Assembly (NCBI GenBank): GCA_937888905.1 | Contig: CALATA010000004.1 | Location: 434,001 to 498,000, forward strand | DNA from: Terrimonas sp937888905 | GTDB taxonomy: Bacteria > Bacteroidota > Bacteroidia > Chitinophagales > Chitinophagaceae | Direction of reading: 5' to 3' | Length of the DNA stretch: 64,000 nucleotides | In this document: in pieces, positions 28,041 through 36,351 of the stretch | Numbering within the stretch: position 1 is the stretch's first letter | Layout: each line of letters starts with the position of its first letter | Program-made: the position numbers and the translations under genes | Notes under the pieces: generated by a model | Databases searched by the model: none | Seen by the model: only the letters and a program-made list of their open reading frames with translations | What the model was told of the DNA's origin: nothing

Positions 28041-30056
28041 TTATACAATATCACCCCCAACCGTTCTCGCTATTACAACAGGTGCGATGCGGGCTGCTCC
28101 AAAATTAGTCAAAACTTTGCCAATCTCCTTGATCGTAGCTCCGCTATCGAACACATCATCGATAAGCAGAATGCTTTTACCTTTTATCTCGACAGGCTCT
28201 TTATACGTGAATGAATTTCTGACATTTTCACTTTTAAGCGGTGCGTTTTCGAAGATCTTTTGCGCTGCTGTAGCCCTTATTTTTACAAGATTGTGAGAAA
28301 CGGGTATTTTCAATACCCCGGCAAACTTTACTGCAAAATTCTTTACAAGGTCGCCGGACGATGTCGGCGGGACATATACAACCAAGTCAAATTGTTCCTG
28401 CCCAAAGCGTTTCCGAAATGCCTTTAGCACCAGCTTCAGCAAAAAATCCGGAAAATCGCCTCCCTGTTCATATTTGGAGCGGTGAATCGCTGCTCCTACA
28501 TTGGACAGACGGTAATAGGAGGCGGCCACCCCATTGACCAGGTTTGATCTGCTCGATTCAACTTCCAGCTTCGGAAAATAGCTTTCTCTGAAGGCGCTCA
28601 GCTTTTGTACCCATTCAGGGCTGCTATTTACGATTATCTTTTTTTCTTTCGTATTATCACAGTTGGTAAAGGCATGGTCAGCAGCATCACCCAGGTAATC
28701 GCATAAAAATTTCATTCGTGAACCGGTAGTCTCTAAATAAGCGATCATACTATCGAGTTCCTTCAATTTGGCCTCACGAAGCGCTTCAAATGCCTGGGTA
28801 TTCAAAGGCGGTGAGTTGGGAATAAACTCATACTTTTTGCTTTTCCCGATCATTACTTCCCTGATAATACCTTGCTCCACCAGGTCTGCTTTAATTACTC
28901 TTATAGGTGTTTGCTTTAAATTGGTTCGCTTCATTAATTCCTGCTCGCCAAGCAATTCGCTTTTTATGGCGGCGATCACCCTTTCGTATTGTTTTACGGG
29001 TGGTTTACCGCCTTCAATAAACGATTCGGGAAGTTTCCTGTCTTCAAGGTTATAAAACAAAATGATTGTAGCAGGGCGTCCATCTCTGCCTGCACGGCCG
29101 ATTTCCTGGTAATAATGTATGGGCGATTGCGGGATCTGGGTATGGATGATGAAGCGGATGTCGGGCTTATCGATGCCCATCCCCAGGGCGTTGGTAGAAA
29201 TAATGCATTTCCATTCGTTGTTCATCAATCCGTTTTCAATGGCTATTCTCGACTCTGCATCTAATCCTGCATTATAGCCTGTTGATGAAATGCCCAGGAA
29301 TTCAAACCATTTCGAATAAATCTCCGTGTCAACCCTGGTGCCCGTGTATAAAACACCTGAGCCCTCAAGATGGGGTATATTTTCGCCCAGCCATAGGAGC
29401 TTTTCATCTTCCGAATTGACCTTTACTACAAACAACCTGAAATTTTCCCGCATCAGGTTTCCCCTGATGGTGCTAATGTTTTTTCCTATTTGCTGAACGA
29501 TATCCTGTTCAACCCGTTTGGTTGCTGTGGCTGTGGTTGCCAGCACGGGCAGGTTTTTAGGGAGTAATTTTACAAGGTTGATGATCCGTTTGAAGGCGGG
29601 TCTGAAATCATGCCCCCATACAGAAATACAATGGGCTTCATCGATCACCACCATCGACAGGTTCATTTGCTGCGTGGCTTCGATCCATTCGTTGTTTTCC
29701 TGCCGTTCGGGTGCTATATAGAGGATTTTGACCTTGCCTTGTTTGGCTTCGTTTATGATCTGGCTGTTTTGTTCGGGTGTCTGCTCACTGTTGATGCATT
29801 TTGCAGAAATGCCCAATGATGTAAGTTTCTTTACCTGGTCGCGCATCAGGGCTATGAGCGGAGAAAATATAACGGTGGTACCATCAAATACCGATGCCGG
29901 GAACTGGAAGCATAAGGATTTGCCAAAGCCGGTTTTTTCGATCAGCAGCACTTTTTCGCCACGCAGGATTTTTTCTATGGCCTGCCATTGCTCGTCATAG
30001 AACTTCGGAAGCCTGAAAGTTTTTTGTAAAACTATTTCTGCTTCTTGCCTGGTCAT
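28041..30056 (-). CDS. RecQ-like helicase fused to a phosphoribosyltransferase domain (RqlH/PsyrT-like)
   Basis: 671-residue fusion. Residues 1-350 form a RecQ-type SF2 helicase: TGFGKS at 42-47, IDEAHCISVWGHDFRP near 137, ALGMGIDKPDIR and QEIGRAGRDGRPA near 325. The RecQ zinc region (about 435-465) is degraded: SRMKFLCDYLGD and NCDN keep only two of the usual four Cys. Residues about 540-671 are a ComF-like phosphoribosyltransferase with the PRPP motif LLIDDVFDSGATI near 630-643. The pair with the downstream DprA-like gene matches RqlH-RqlI/PsyrTA, where the helicase is genotoxic if unrestrained. Its start is one base after the P-loop gene stop. Confidence 0.88.
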   Translation of the reverse strand: MTRQEAEIVLQKTFRLPKFYDEQWQAIEKILRGEKVLLIEKTGFGKSLCFQFPASVFDGTTVIFSPLIALMRDQVKKLTSLGISAKCINSEQTPEQNSQIINEAKQGKVKILYIAPERQENNEWIEATQQMNLSMVVIDEAHCISVWGHDFRPAFKRIINLVKLLPKNLPVLATTATATKRVEQDIVQQIGKNISTIRGNLMRENFRLFVVKVNSEDEKLLWLGENIPHLEGSGVLYTGTRVDTEIYSKWFEFLGISSTGYNAGLDAESRIAIENGLMNNEWKCIISTNALGMGIDKPDIRFIIHTQIPQSPIHYYQEIGRAGRDGRPATIILFYNLEDRKLPESFIEGGKPPVKQYERVIAAIKSELLGEQELMKRTNLKQTPIRVIKADLVEQGIIREVMIGKSKKYEFIPNSPPLNTQAFEALREAKLKELDSMIAYLETTGSRMKFLCDYLGDAADHAFTNCDNTKEKKIIVNSSPEWVQKLSAFRESYFPKLEVESSRSNLVNGVAASYYRLSNVGAAIHRSKYEQGGDFPDFLLKLVLKAFRKRFGQEQFDLVVYVPPTSSGDLVKNFAVKFAGVLKIPVSHNLVKIRATAAQKIFENAPLKSENVRNSFTYKEPVEIKGKSILLIDDVFDSGATIKEIGKVLTNFGAARIAPVVIARTVGGDIV

Positions 30057-30057
30057 G

Positions 30058-30474
30058 TTAGAGGTGAGTGATTAAAGAAATAGCATCTTGGGTGTTGACG
30101 ATTCGATCGTTTTCTCTGCCTGTAGAAGGAGTTTTGGCTACGAATATATGACTGGGATATGCCCGCACGGCTGCTTCTATTTTCGGGTTGTCGCGGCAGG
30201 CACATATAACAAAGTCGCATCCGTGGCCTTGCATTTCTGCGAGCAATTTTTTTAGAGATCCATCACCTTTGATATAATCTCCCATACCTATGATGCCTAC
30301 TTTCTTGCCGTCTTTCTGAAGAATATCGAACACATCTTCAAAATCGGGTTTTCCTAGAATGCGGAAATGTCCCGGTATCTGTACATAACTATTTCCTAAT
30401 AAGAAGCAATAAGTTATGTTAATAGTGTGGGATTTGCCGGTATTTTCACTGCCTGTGAGTGCTATTACTTTCAT
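30058..30474 (-). CDS. Small P-loop NTPase of unknown function
   Basis: 138-residue cytoplasmic protein. Walker A is GSENTGKS at 8-15; a beta-strand pattern (KKVGIIGMGDYI near 58, CDFVICACRDN near 85, HIFVAKTP near 108) fits a compact nucleotide-binding fold with a possible Walker B Asp near 64. No helicase, kinase lid or nuclease motif is seen. It lies 17 bases after the HNH gene and its stop is one base before the RecQ-fusion start, so it is locked in the operon. It could be a nucleotide sensor or kinase-like regulator; I cannot name a family. Confidence 0.72.
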   Translation of the reverse strand: MKVIALTGSENTGKSHTINITYCFLLGNSYVQIPGHFRILGKPDFEDVFDILQKDGKKVGIIGMGDYIKGDGSLKKLLAEMQGHGCDFVICACRDNPKIEAAVRAYPSHIFVAKTPSTGRENDRIVNTQDAISLITHL

Positions 30475-30491
30475 TGTTCATTTATTGAGTA

Positions 30492-31307
30492 TTAAATCCA
30501 ACCAGTGGCTTCAGGAGCTCTGTTAAATAAGTTTTGCAATACGGGGTGGTGATCTCTTTGGCGAATCATCTCTCTCCAAACAGTTTGATGATGTTCTTCT
30601 TTTATGTTTTTTATCATTTCATCCAATTGATTCTGATCAACACCCAAATCTCTGTGTGTGATATAATCAGAGAGCCTGCTTCTAAAATTACTAAAGGCAA
30701 GCTTTCTTGCTTTAACTAAATAAGATCTTGAATTTAACCCCAATATTTTAATAGTGTATGTAGCTCTCACGTTGTCTTTTTCAGCAGTATTTGCTTCAAC
30801 TGGCACAAAGAAAAAAGACCTGTTTATATCAAGAAAAAGAAACTTAAGAGGGTTTTCATCTCTGGGATTAATCAATACGGCGTCGCCATCTTCAGGTGCC
30901 ACAATGGTAGCGTCTTTCTCTCTTATAAGTTCTAAGTACGTATCGTCCTCCCGTTTAAATATAGCATACTTATTATTCTTTGGTCCATTGCATGTACCGC
31001 AAGCATAGCAATAATTTCCCCACACAAAACATTTGTCAGGGTACCAGTCTTTGGGATATATATGCTCTACCTCATCAGCCTTACTATCTTCACAATAATT
31101 GCAACGTTCTGGTCCGCAACACATGACATTAAGCTGTTTTTTAACTTCATCAAATGTTGCATTTCCTTTCCTATTATAAGACTTAAATTTACTTTTGGCT
31201 TCTTCAACTCGCTCTGCGTAAGTTGCTTTTCCATTTACCAAGTTTTGATACTCAAGTAACTTAGCAGAGGCAGTAGCATCGATGCCTGCATCATTCAGTT
31301 GTATCAT
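30492..31307 (-). CDS. HNH endonuclease, PtuB-like (Septu)
   Basis: 271-residue nuclease. The HNH core sits at 69-114: a CNYC pair at 69-72, EHIYPK with the general-base His at 82, and NYCYACGTCNGPKNNKY at 98-114 with the second Cys pair and the Asn residues of the motif. The zinc-staple HNH next to an AAA/SMC-like ATPase is the PtuA-PtuB pair of the Septu anti-phage system (also retron-linked). Its ATG overlaps the ATPase gene by 17 bases. Cleaved substrate is unknown here. Confidence 0.82.
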   Translation of the reverse strand: MIQLNDAGIDATASAKLLEYQNLVNGKATYAERVEEAKSKFKSYNRKGNATFDEVKKQLNVMCCGPERCNYCEDSKADEVEHIYPKDWYPDKCFVWGNYCYACGTCNGPKNNKYAIFKREDDTYLELIREKDATIVAPEDGDAVLINPRDENPLKFLFLDINRSFFFVPVEANTAEKDNVRATYTIKILGLNSRSYLVKARKLAFSNFRSRLSDYITHRDLGVDQNQLDEMIKNIKEEHHQTVWREMIRQRDHHPVLQNLFNRAPEATGWI

Positions 31308-32574
31308 TACTTGGCATTATTGATTTTAATTCATTGAGTCTGTGATTATCGCTTTCTGTGATCTCTCCTTTAAATGACTTCAGTGCCAATTGGGCCATCT
31401 CCGTTGCTAGTTCTTGCCCACTCTGTGATTGTGTAATATTCGTACCAAAGAGCTCTGTTCCATAAGCATCTAATAAATCTCCGTACAATAATCGTTCTTT
31501 ATCTGTTCCTGTTACTTCTCCCGATTCTTGCTCAGAACCTGGTGCTCTAAGCCTCCAGATTGTCCCCCTTTCTGATGCACGACAAATTAAAGGACTATGT
31601 GTGGTTACAATAAATTGAATTTTCGGGAATACTTTAGTGAACCATTCTCCTATTCTAGCTTGCCATGTAGGATGCAAGTGAGCGTCTATTTCATCAATTA
31701 ATACTACACCAGGTAATTCTATAGAATATTCACCTTGTTCAAAATTTTTGAAAACAGTAGGTGAGCCATAAGCCCGAACTAATTGTCTTATCAATTCAAA
31801 GGTCAGGCTTAAAATTGAACGATATCCATCACTCATTTGTGTTACATCAACCTTGTTATTGTTACCATCAATAAAAAAAACACCTTCGCTACTGATTGAA
31901 TCCAATTTTGCTCGATGAGGTAATAGGCCCCCTTCATTTAAAAAAGATTTAAGAGCTTCAAGTATAGATGCTTCAGGATTATTTCCAGAACTGGAATTAT
32001 GACCTTTTTCTAATGTCTTAATATGTAAGTCTTTTAACCAATCAATAGCTTCTGTTAATGCAACATCTTCACCAAATACAGACAAATGAGCTGCAGTTCG
32101 AGGATCAGAATAGTATACTTTCATCCATTCTTTTTCTCCACCTGTAAATCGCCTAAAAGGACCAAAAGCACAAGAGAACCAACCGGTAGTATTGCTCCAA
32201 ATATTTTCTCGCGGAGCTCCTTTATTACCTTCTAAAATATAACCATTATCTTTTTTTACTAATGTAATTGTAGCATCAAAAGGCTTCTTTCTTGGCGCAC
32301 TTCGACCAATTTTGCTGTCATATTCACTTTTTGTGACAAGTAGCTTTACTTCTCCGGGATCTTCCGTATTTTTTTTAACCCAATCATTTAAATTAAGACG
32401 TAGTGCTTTTGAATCGCTTGGTCCAATTATACCTAAGGCAATAGATCGAACAATAGTAGATTTGCCAGCGCCATTATCGCCTATTATGACATGCCAGCCA
32501 GCCGGATTATTAAATGTCATTTCAAATTTTGAAATGGAGCGTACATTTTGAATTATTACCTTATTTAGATACAT
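31291..32574 (-). CDS. AAA/SMC-like ATPase, PtuA-like (Septu)
   Basis: 427-residue ABC-class ATPase. Walker A GDNGAGKST is at 32-40; the signature-type segment is near TQMSDGYRSILSL (about 240); Walker B with following His is VVLIDEIDAHLHPTW near 292-307; VTTHSPLI near 322 is the switch His region. No Toprim nuclease domain follows, unlike OLD proteins, and the nuclease is instead the next gene, as in Septu. The DNA is clearly A/T-richer than the hsdM or mrr genes, consistent with transfer. It is the first gene of the five-gene cassette. Confidence 0.85.
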   Translation of the reverse strand: MYLNKVIIQNVRSISKFEMTFNNPAGWHVIIGDNGAGKSTIVRSIALGIIGPSDSKALRLNLNDWVKKNTEDPGEVKLLVTKSEYDSKIGRSAPRKKPFDATITLVKKDNGYILEGNKGAPRENIWSNTTGWFSCAFGPFRRFTGGEKEWMKVYYSDPRTAAHLSVFGEDVALTEAIDWLKDLHIKTLEKGHNSSSGNNPEASILEALKSFLNEGGLLPHRAKLDSISSEGVFFIDGNNNKVDVTQMSDGYRSILSLTFELIRQLVRAYGSPTVFKNFEQGEYSIELPGVVLIDEIDAHLHPTWQARIGEWFTKVFPKIQFIVTTHSPLICRASERGTIWRLRAPGSEQESGEVTGTDKERLLYGDLLDAYGTELFGTNITQSQSGQELATEMAQLALKSFKGEITESDNHRLNELKSIMPSNDTTE

Positions 32575-32601
32575 ATTCTTATTTCGTTAATTTCTTTTTT
32601 G

Positions 32602-32640
32602 AATAAATTTTAGCATAACTACTTAAGGCTAAAATTTATT
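32602..32640. repeat. 13-bp perfect inverted repeat at the cassette edge
   Basis: AATAAATTTTAGC at 32602-32614 and its exact complement at 32628-32640 flank a 13-base centre, between the regulator stop (32643) and the ATPase start (32574). It could end transcription of the regulator gene, act as an operator for the cassette, or mark an insertion junction. No long T run follows, so a classical terminator is not the best fit. Confidence 0.7.
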
Positions 32641-32642
32641 TA

Positions 32643-33053
32643 TTACTTCCCCATCAACCTCTCCAGCCGTTCCATCATCTCATCCTTCTCCTTCAGCATT
32701 CGCTCATAAAGGGCAATCTTCTCCTCGTGCAATTTGATGAGCTGATCAATGGGGTGAAATGTTGGATTATTGTTGACGACAGCGGCGTTGTCATTGAAAG
32801 TACTGGAAATAACAGTTATTGCCTGCTCCTCATCAAAATTCTGAAAAGCTTCTACCGGTATTTTCAGCGCAGAGGAAATTTGCTGCAGAAGCGGCAGCTC
32901 TATGCTTTCTTTCTGCTCCAGCAACGAAATTTTCTTCTGGTTCCAGTCTTCACCGAGTTCGAAGGCGAGAGCTTCCTGCTTGATGCCCAGCATTTCGCGG
33001 AAACGCTTGACGTTGCGGCCCTCGTGTACCTGTTTCATGGTTGAGTTTGTCAT
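32643..33053 (-). CDS. XRE-family transcriptional regulator
   Basis: 136-residue protein. Residues about 13-72 form a lambda-repressor-like HTH (FREMLGIKQEALAFEL, then KKISLLEQKESIE). The middle is Asn-rich linker and the C-terminus (about 105-136) is a charged coiled coil (KIALYERMLKEKDEMMERLE) likely used to multimerise. It stands directly upstream of the five-gene cassette and divergent from the SymE-like gene, so it is the natural candidate to control both. Such XRE proteins occur widely in Bacteroidota next to mobile or defence genes. Confidence 0.88.
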   Translation of the reverse strand: MTNSTMKQVHEGRNVKRFREMLGIKQEALAFELGEDWNQKKISLLEQKESIELPLLQQISSALKIPVEAFQNFDEEQAITVISSTFNDNAAVVNNNPTFHPIDQLIKLHEEKIALYERMLKEKDEMMERLERLMGK

Positions 33054-33192
33054 CGGGCTAATTTACATTTTTTTTATATCGGTAGCTAGTGTTTTTAACG
33101 GGTAAAATACCCCGTTTTTTCACTGTTTTATCCCAGACGGGAATAGTTTATCCTTTCCGGTTTTGCGTGCTTTGGCTTAAAAATCACCAGTT

Positions 33193-33399
33193 ATGGATAC
33201 GCACACTAAAAAGACACGCAAGATGACCGTATGCAATTTCGGAGGAAATCGTTCGATAGGTATGGAGGCTTTTTCGGAGTTACGCCTTCGTGGCAAGTGG
33301 CTCAAAGATACCGGCTTTGAGGGCGGCCATGTCGTAACCATCGAGTGCAATCCGCAAGAACTGATCATCCGCACTGACGGAACCCGCAAACATAATTAA
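33193..33399 (+). CDS. SymE-like toxin family protein
   Basis: 68 residues. The segment LRLRGKWLKDTGFEGGHVV (about 30-48) followed by QELIIRT matches the SymE (PF08845) pattern 'L-x-G-x-W-L-x-x-A/T-G-F-x-x-G'. E. coli SymE is an SOS-induced, AbrB-fold-derived toxin controlled by an antisense RNA and sits in the hsd immigration-control region. Here too the gene borders hsdS, on the opposite strand, 25 bases from its stop. No LexA-type box or antisense promoter was identified by eye. It is the only plus-strand gene in the island. Confidence 0.78.
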   Translation: MDTHTKKTRKMTVCNFGGNRSIGMEAFSELRLRGKWLKDTGFEGGHVVTIECNPQELIIRTDGTRKHN

Positions 33400-33424
33400 T
33401 AGGGCGAAGGGGTAGGGGACAACC

Positions 33425-34582
33425 TTATCCTTTCGTTTCCACTTTTATTTCCCCATTCATGAGCTTGGGCAGCAGGGTGTCGCGCAGGGTGGTGAGGGTG
33501 CGGATTTGGGTTTGGTTAGTTTTAATTTTTTCAAAGAATGGTTGAACCTGAGATTGAAAGTCTGTTAATACCTTTTTAGGTGGTTTGCTTATTTGTAAGG
33601 TTTTGAAAGCAGATTTACTGATTTCAAGAAAAGTCGAACCGTTTGCATAGCTCTGCACCGTTTCCATATTTTCTTTCAGCCACAGATAAATAAATTCCTT
33701 GGAAAACCCTTTGTCGTCAATAATGGCGATATAGCCTTGGTTAATGGCCACAGGAATTTCAGCAAACGCGAGAACGCCTACAGGGGCACGCGAAGACATT
33801 AATAAAACTCCTTTTGGAAGAAGTCCGGAGCCGATTTGCCTTAATCCGGCTTCTGTTATTTTCCTTTCTGTATCAAATAAAAAAATACCGTTCAAATTGG
33901 TAACATCCCTTGGTGATGTCCAGTGTATATTTCCATCCCAGTATTCTTTTGTGGCTGTACTTGGTGTCGTACCACCTTTCACTGTTAGTATTTCATCTAA
34001 GGTTCCTTCTTCCCATTCCTCCTTCGCCTCCTCCACGAACCATTGCCTGAACAGGGTTTCGGCTAATTTTTCGAGCGTCGCATTCTGGCGGTGCAGTAGG
34101 TCTATTTTGTCATCCAGGCTGCTGAGGATGGATGCAATGGCTTTTTGTTCGGGGAGAGATGGTAATTGCCACTTAGTTGTTTTCAAAAAATTCCAGTCAG
34201 CTCTGGGCATCCGGGTTCCACCTTCTCCACCGTCAGCAAGATTTACAAAATCCCAATTCGCTAAAAAGTAGAAAAGGAAAGTTTGATCAATTCCTTTTTT
34301 AGCTCTAAACACCCAAATATCAGTAGAGCAAATCCCCTCAAAATTTGGTTTAACAACCTTTCTAAAATAAACTCTAAGTTTTCCGAATAATACATCGTTT
34401 GCCTTAAAAATGAACTTATTGCTAGAAACTTCAGCTGATTTTCCGATACTATTTATTCTTAGAGACCCTTGTTCTATATGCTCAAGACCAATGTAATTCA
34501 AATCCTCTGAGCCATTAGGAAAATAAGTTTCCTTAATCGGGGCTGTTATTTCATCCAGACTATATTCTTTCCACTCGCTCAT
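33425..34582 (-). CDS. hsdS: Type I restriction specificity subunit
   Basis: 385 residues with two target-recognition domains (about 1-150 and 195-345), each followed by a conserved helix. LPSLPEQKAIASILSSLDDK near 140 starts the central conserved region and the C-terminus (RTLTTLRDTLLPKLMNGEI) the distal one. It chooses the DNA sequence methylated by HsdM and cut by HsdR. The recognition domains look A/T-richer than the conserved helices, as is common when these domains are swapped. It lies 127 bases after hsdM. Confidence 0.93.
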   Translation of the reverse strand: MSEWKEYSLDEITAPIKETYFPNGSEDLNYIGLEHIEQGSLRINSIGKSAEVSSNKFIFKANDVLFGKLRVYFRKVVKPNFEGICSTDIWVFRAKKGIDQTFLFYFLANWDFVNLADGGEGGTRMPRADWNFLKTTKWQLPSLPEQKAIASILSSLDDKIDLLHRQNATLEKLAETLFRQWFVEEAKEEWEEGTLDEILTVKGGTTPSTATKEYWDGNIHWTSPRDVTNLNGIFLFDTERKITEAGLRQIGSGLLPKGVLLMSSRAPVGVLAFAEIPVAINQGYIAIIDDKGFSKEFIYLWLKENMETVQSYANGSTFLEISKSAFKTLQISKPPKKVLTDFQSQVQPFFEKIKTNQTQIRTLTTLRDTLLPKLMNGEIKVETKG

Positions 34583-34709
34583 TTGCTTTGTTCTTTTATG
34601 GGTTGTGCGCTGGGTCTATCGTATGGCAATGCCGGCGTCGTCGGGTTTAGAATTGTGAGAGCGCTAACCGTTGCATAATTTACATATCCGCTTCGGTAGC
34701 TGCACCCGA

Positions 34710-36242
34710 TTATAGTTTTATTTTCTTCAAATTATCCTCTATCTGTTTATTTAGCTTCGCCTCCTCCTTCAACTGGGATTCCAACTCCGCCTTCAATGCT
34801 GTAAACCTTTCCGCAAAGTTAAAATCATCCTCTTCATCCGGCAAGCCCACATAGCGGCCAGGCGTCAATACATAATCGAGCGAAGCAACCTTTTCAATGG
34901 GAGCCGCTGCGCAAAAGCCGGGAACGTGGCTATACTTTCCACCTTTGTTCCGCCAGTTGTGGTAGGTGTCTGTGATTTGTTTAATGTCCTCCTGCGACAA
35001 CTCGCGCGTGCGTCGGTTGATCAAATGACCCAGGTTGCGGGCATCGATGAACAATATCTCTTTGCTGCGGTCACGGAATTTACCGTTTTTACGGTTGCGG
35101 CTCATGAACCATAACGCGGCCGGTATCTGCGTGTTGAGGAAGAGCTTAGCCGGCAGGTTTACTATACAATCGATCAATCCGGCTTCTACCAGCGCTTTGC
35201 GGATTTCGCCTTCACCGCCTGTTTTCGAGGTCAGCGCGCCTTTTGCCAGTACCACGCCCGCTTGTCCGGAAGGAGCGAGGTGGTAAATGAAGTGCTGCAG
35301 CCAGCCAAAGTTGGCATTGCCCACCGGTGGCGTTCCGTATTGCCAGCGTCCATCATTGCGCAGCAACTCGCCTCCCCAGTCGCTGACGTTGAAGGGAGGG
35401 TTAGCAATGATGTAATCAGCTTTGAGGTCTTTATGTGCGTCGTTCAAAAAGGAACCTTCGCTGTTCCATTTTACCTGTGAACTGTCAATTCCTCTAATAG
35501 CCAGGTTCATTTTGGCCAGGCGCCAGGTAGTCTGGTTACTTTCCTGTCCATAAATGGATATATCATTGATACGACCCTGGTGGTCTTCCACGAATTTTTC
35601 AGACTGCACAAACATGCCGCCTGATCCGCAGCAGGGGTCGAATACACGGCCTTTGTACGGCTCAAGCATTTCAACCAGCAGTTCAACCACGCTGCGTGGG
35701 GTATAGAACTGTCCGCCTTTCTTGCCTTCAGCCAGGGCAAACTCTCCAAGGAAGTACTCAAATACATGCCCCAGCACATCGGCGCTGCGGGCTTTGACCG
35801 TACCCAAGGCAATATTGCTGATCAGATCGATCAGTTCGCCGAGACTGGTGGGGTCGAGGTTTTGACGGGCAAATACTTTGGGCAATACACCTTTAAGTGA
35901 CGAGTTCTCTCTTTCAATTGCATCCATGGCATCGTCCACGATTTTGCCGATGGTGCTTTGTTTGGCGCTATTCTTCAGAAAATTCCAGCGTGCTGACGGT
36001 GGTACGAAGAATACATTGTCCGCCTTATATTCGTCACGGTCTTCCGGATCGGCACCTTTCTTTACCTCGTCCTGTAGTTTGGCATATTGCACTTCAAACG
36101 CATCGGAGATATATTTTAGGAAAATAAGACCGAGCACAATGTGTTTATATTCGGCTGCGTCGATGTTTTTACGAAGTTTATCGGCAGCTTTCCAGAGTTG
36201 TTTCTCGAGTGGTTCTTCGTTGGTCACTTTTTGTTTGGCCAT
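34710..36242 (-). CDS. hsdM: Type I DNA adenine methyltransferase subunit
   Basis: 510-residue HsdM. The N-terminal helical HsdM_N part (LRKNIDAAEYKHIVLGLIFL near 24) is followed by the N6-adenine methylase core with the SAM motif FDPCCGSGGMF near 201 and catalytic NPPF near 280. The C-terminal helices (about 465-510) contact HsdS. It protects host DNA and forms the trimer core of the enzyme. It lies 109 bases after the mrr-like gene, same strand. Confidence 0.95.
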   Translation of the reverse strand: MAKQKVTNEEPLEKQLWKAADKLRKNIDAAEYKHIVLGLIFLKYISDAFEVQYAKLQDEVKKGADPEDRDEYKADNVFFVPPSARWNFLKNSAKQSTIGKIVDDAMDAIERENSSLKGVLPKVFARQNLDPTSLGELIDLISNIALGTVKARSADVLGHVFEYFLGEFALAEGKKGGQFYTPRSVVELLVEMLEPYKGRVFDPCCGSGGMFVQSEKFVEDHQGRINDISIYGQESNQTTWRLAKMNLAIRGIDSSQVKWNSEGSFLNDAHKDLKADYIIANPPFNVSDWGGELLRNDGRWQYGTPPVGNANFGWLQHFIYHLAPSGQAGVVLAKGALTSKTGGEGEIRKALVEAGLIDCIVNLPAKLFLNTQIPAALWFMSRNRKNGKFRDRSKEILFIDARNLGHLINRRTRELSQEDIKQITDTYHNWRNKGGKYSHVPGFCAAAPIEKVASLDYVLTPGRYVGLPDEEDDFNFAERFTALKAELESQLKEEAKLNKQIEDNLKKIKL

Positions 36243-36351
36243 TTATCTTCAGTGGTTTCTGGAAATGAGTGTCTACTATCGGTTCAGGGAGGCAAATTTA
36301 GCCTTTTGGCCGTTAGGTGGAAAGTATTTCGCATCTCCGCAGCGGTAATCG

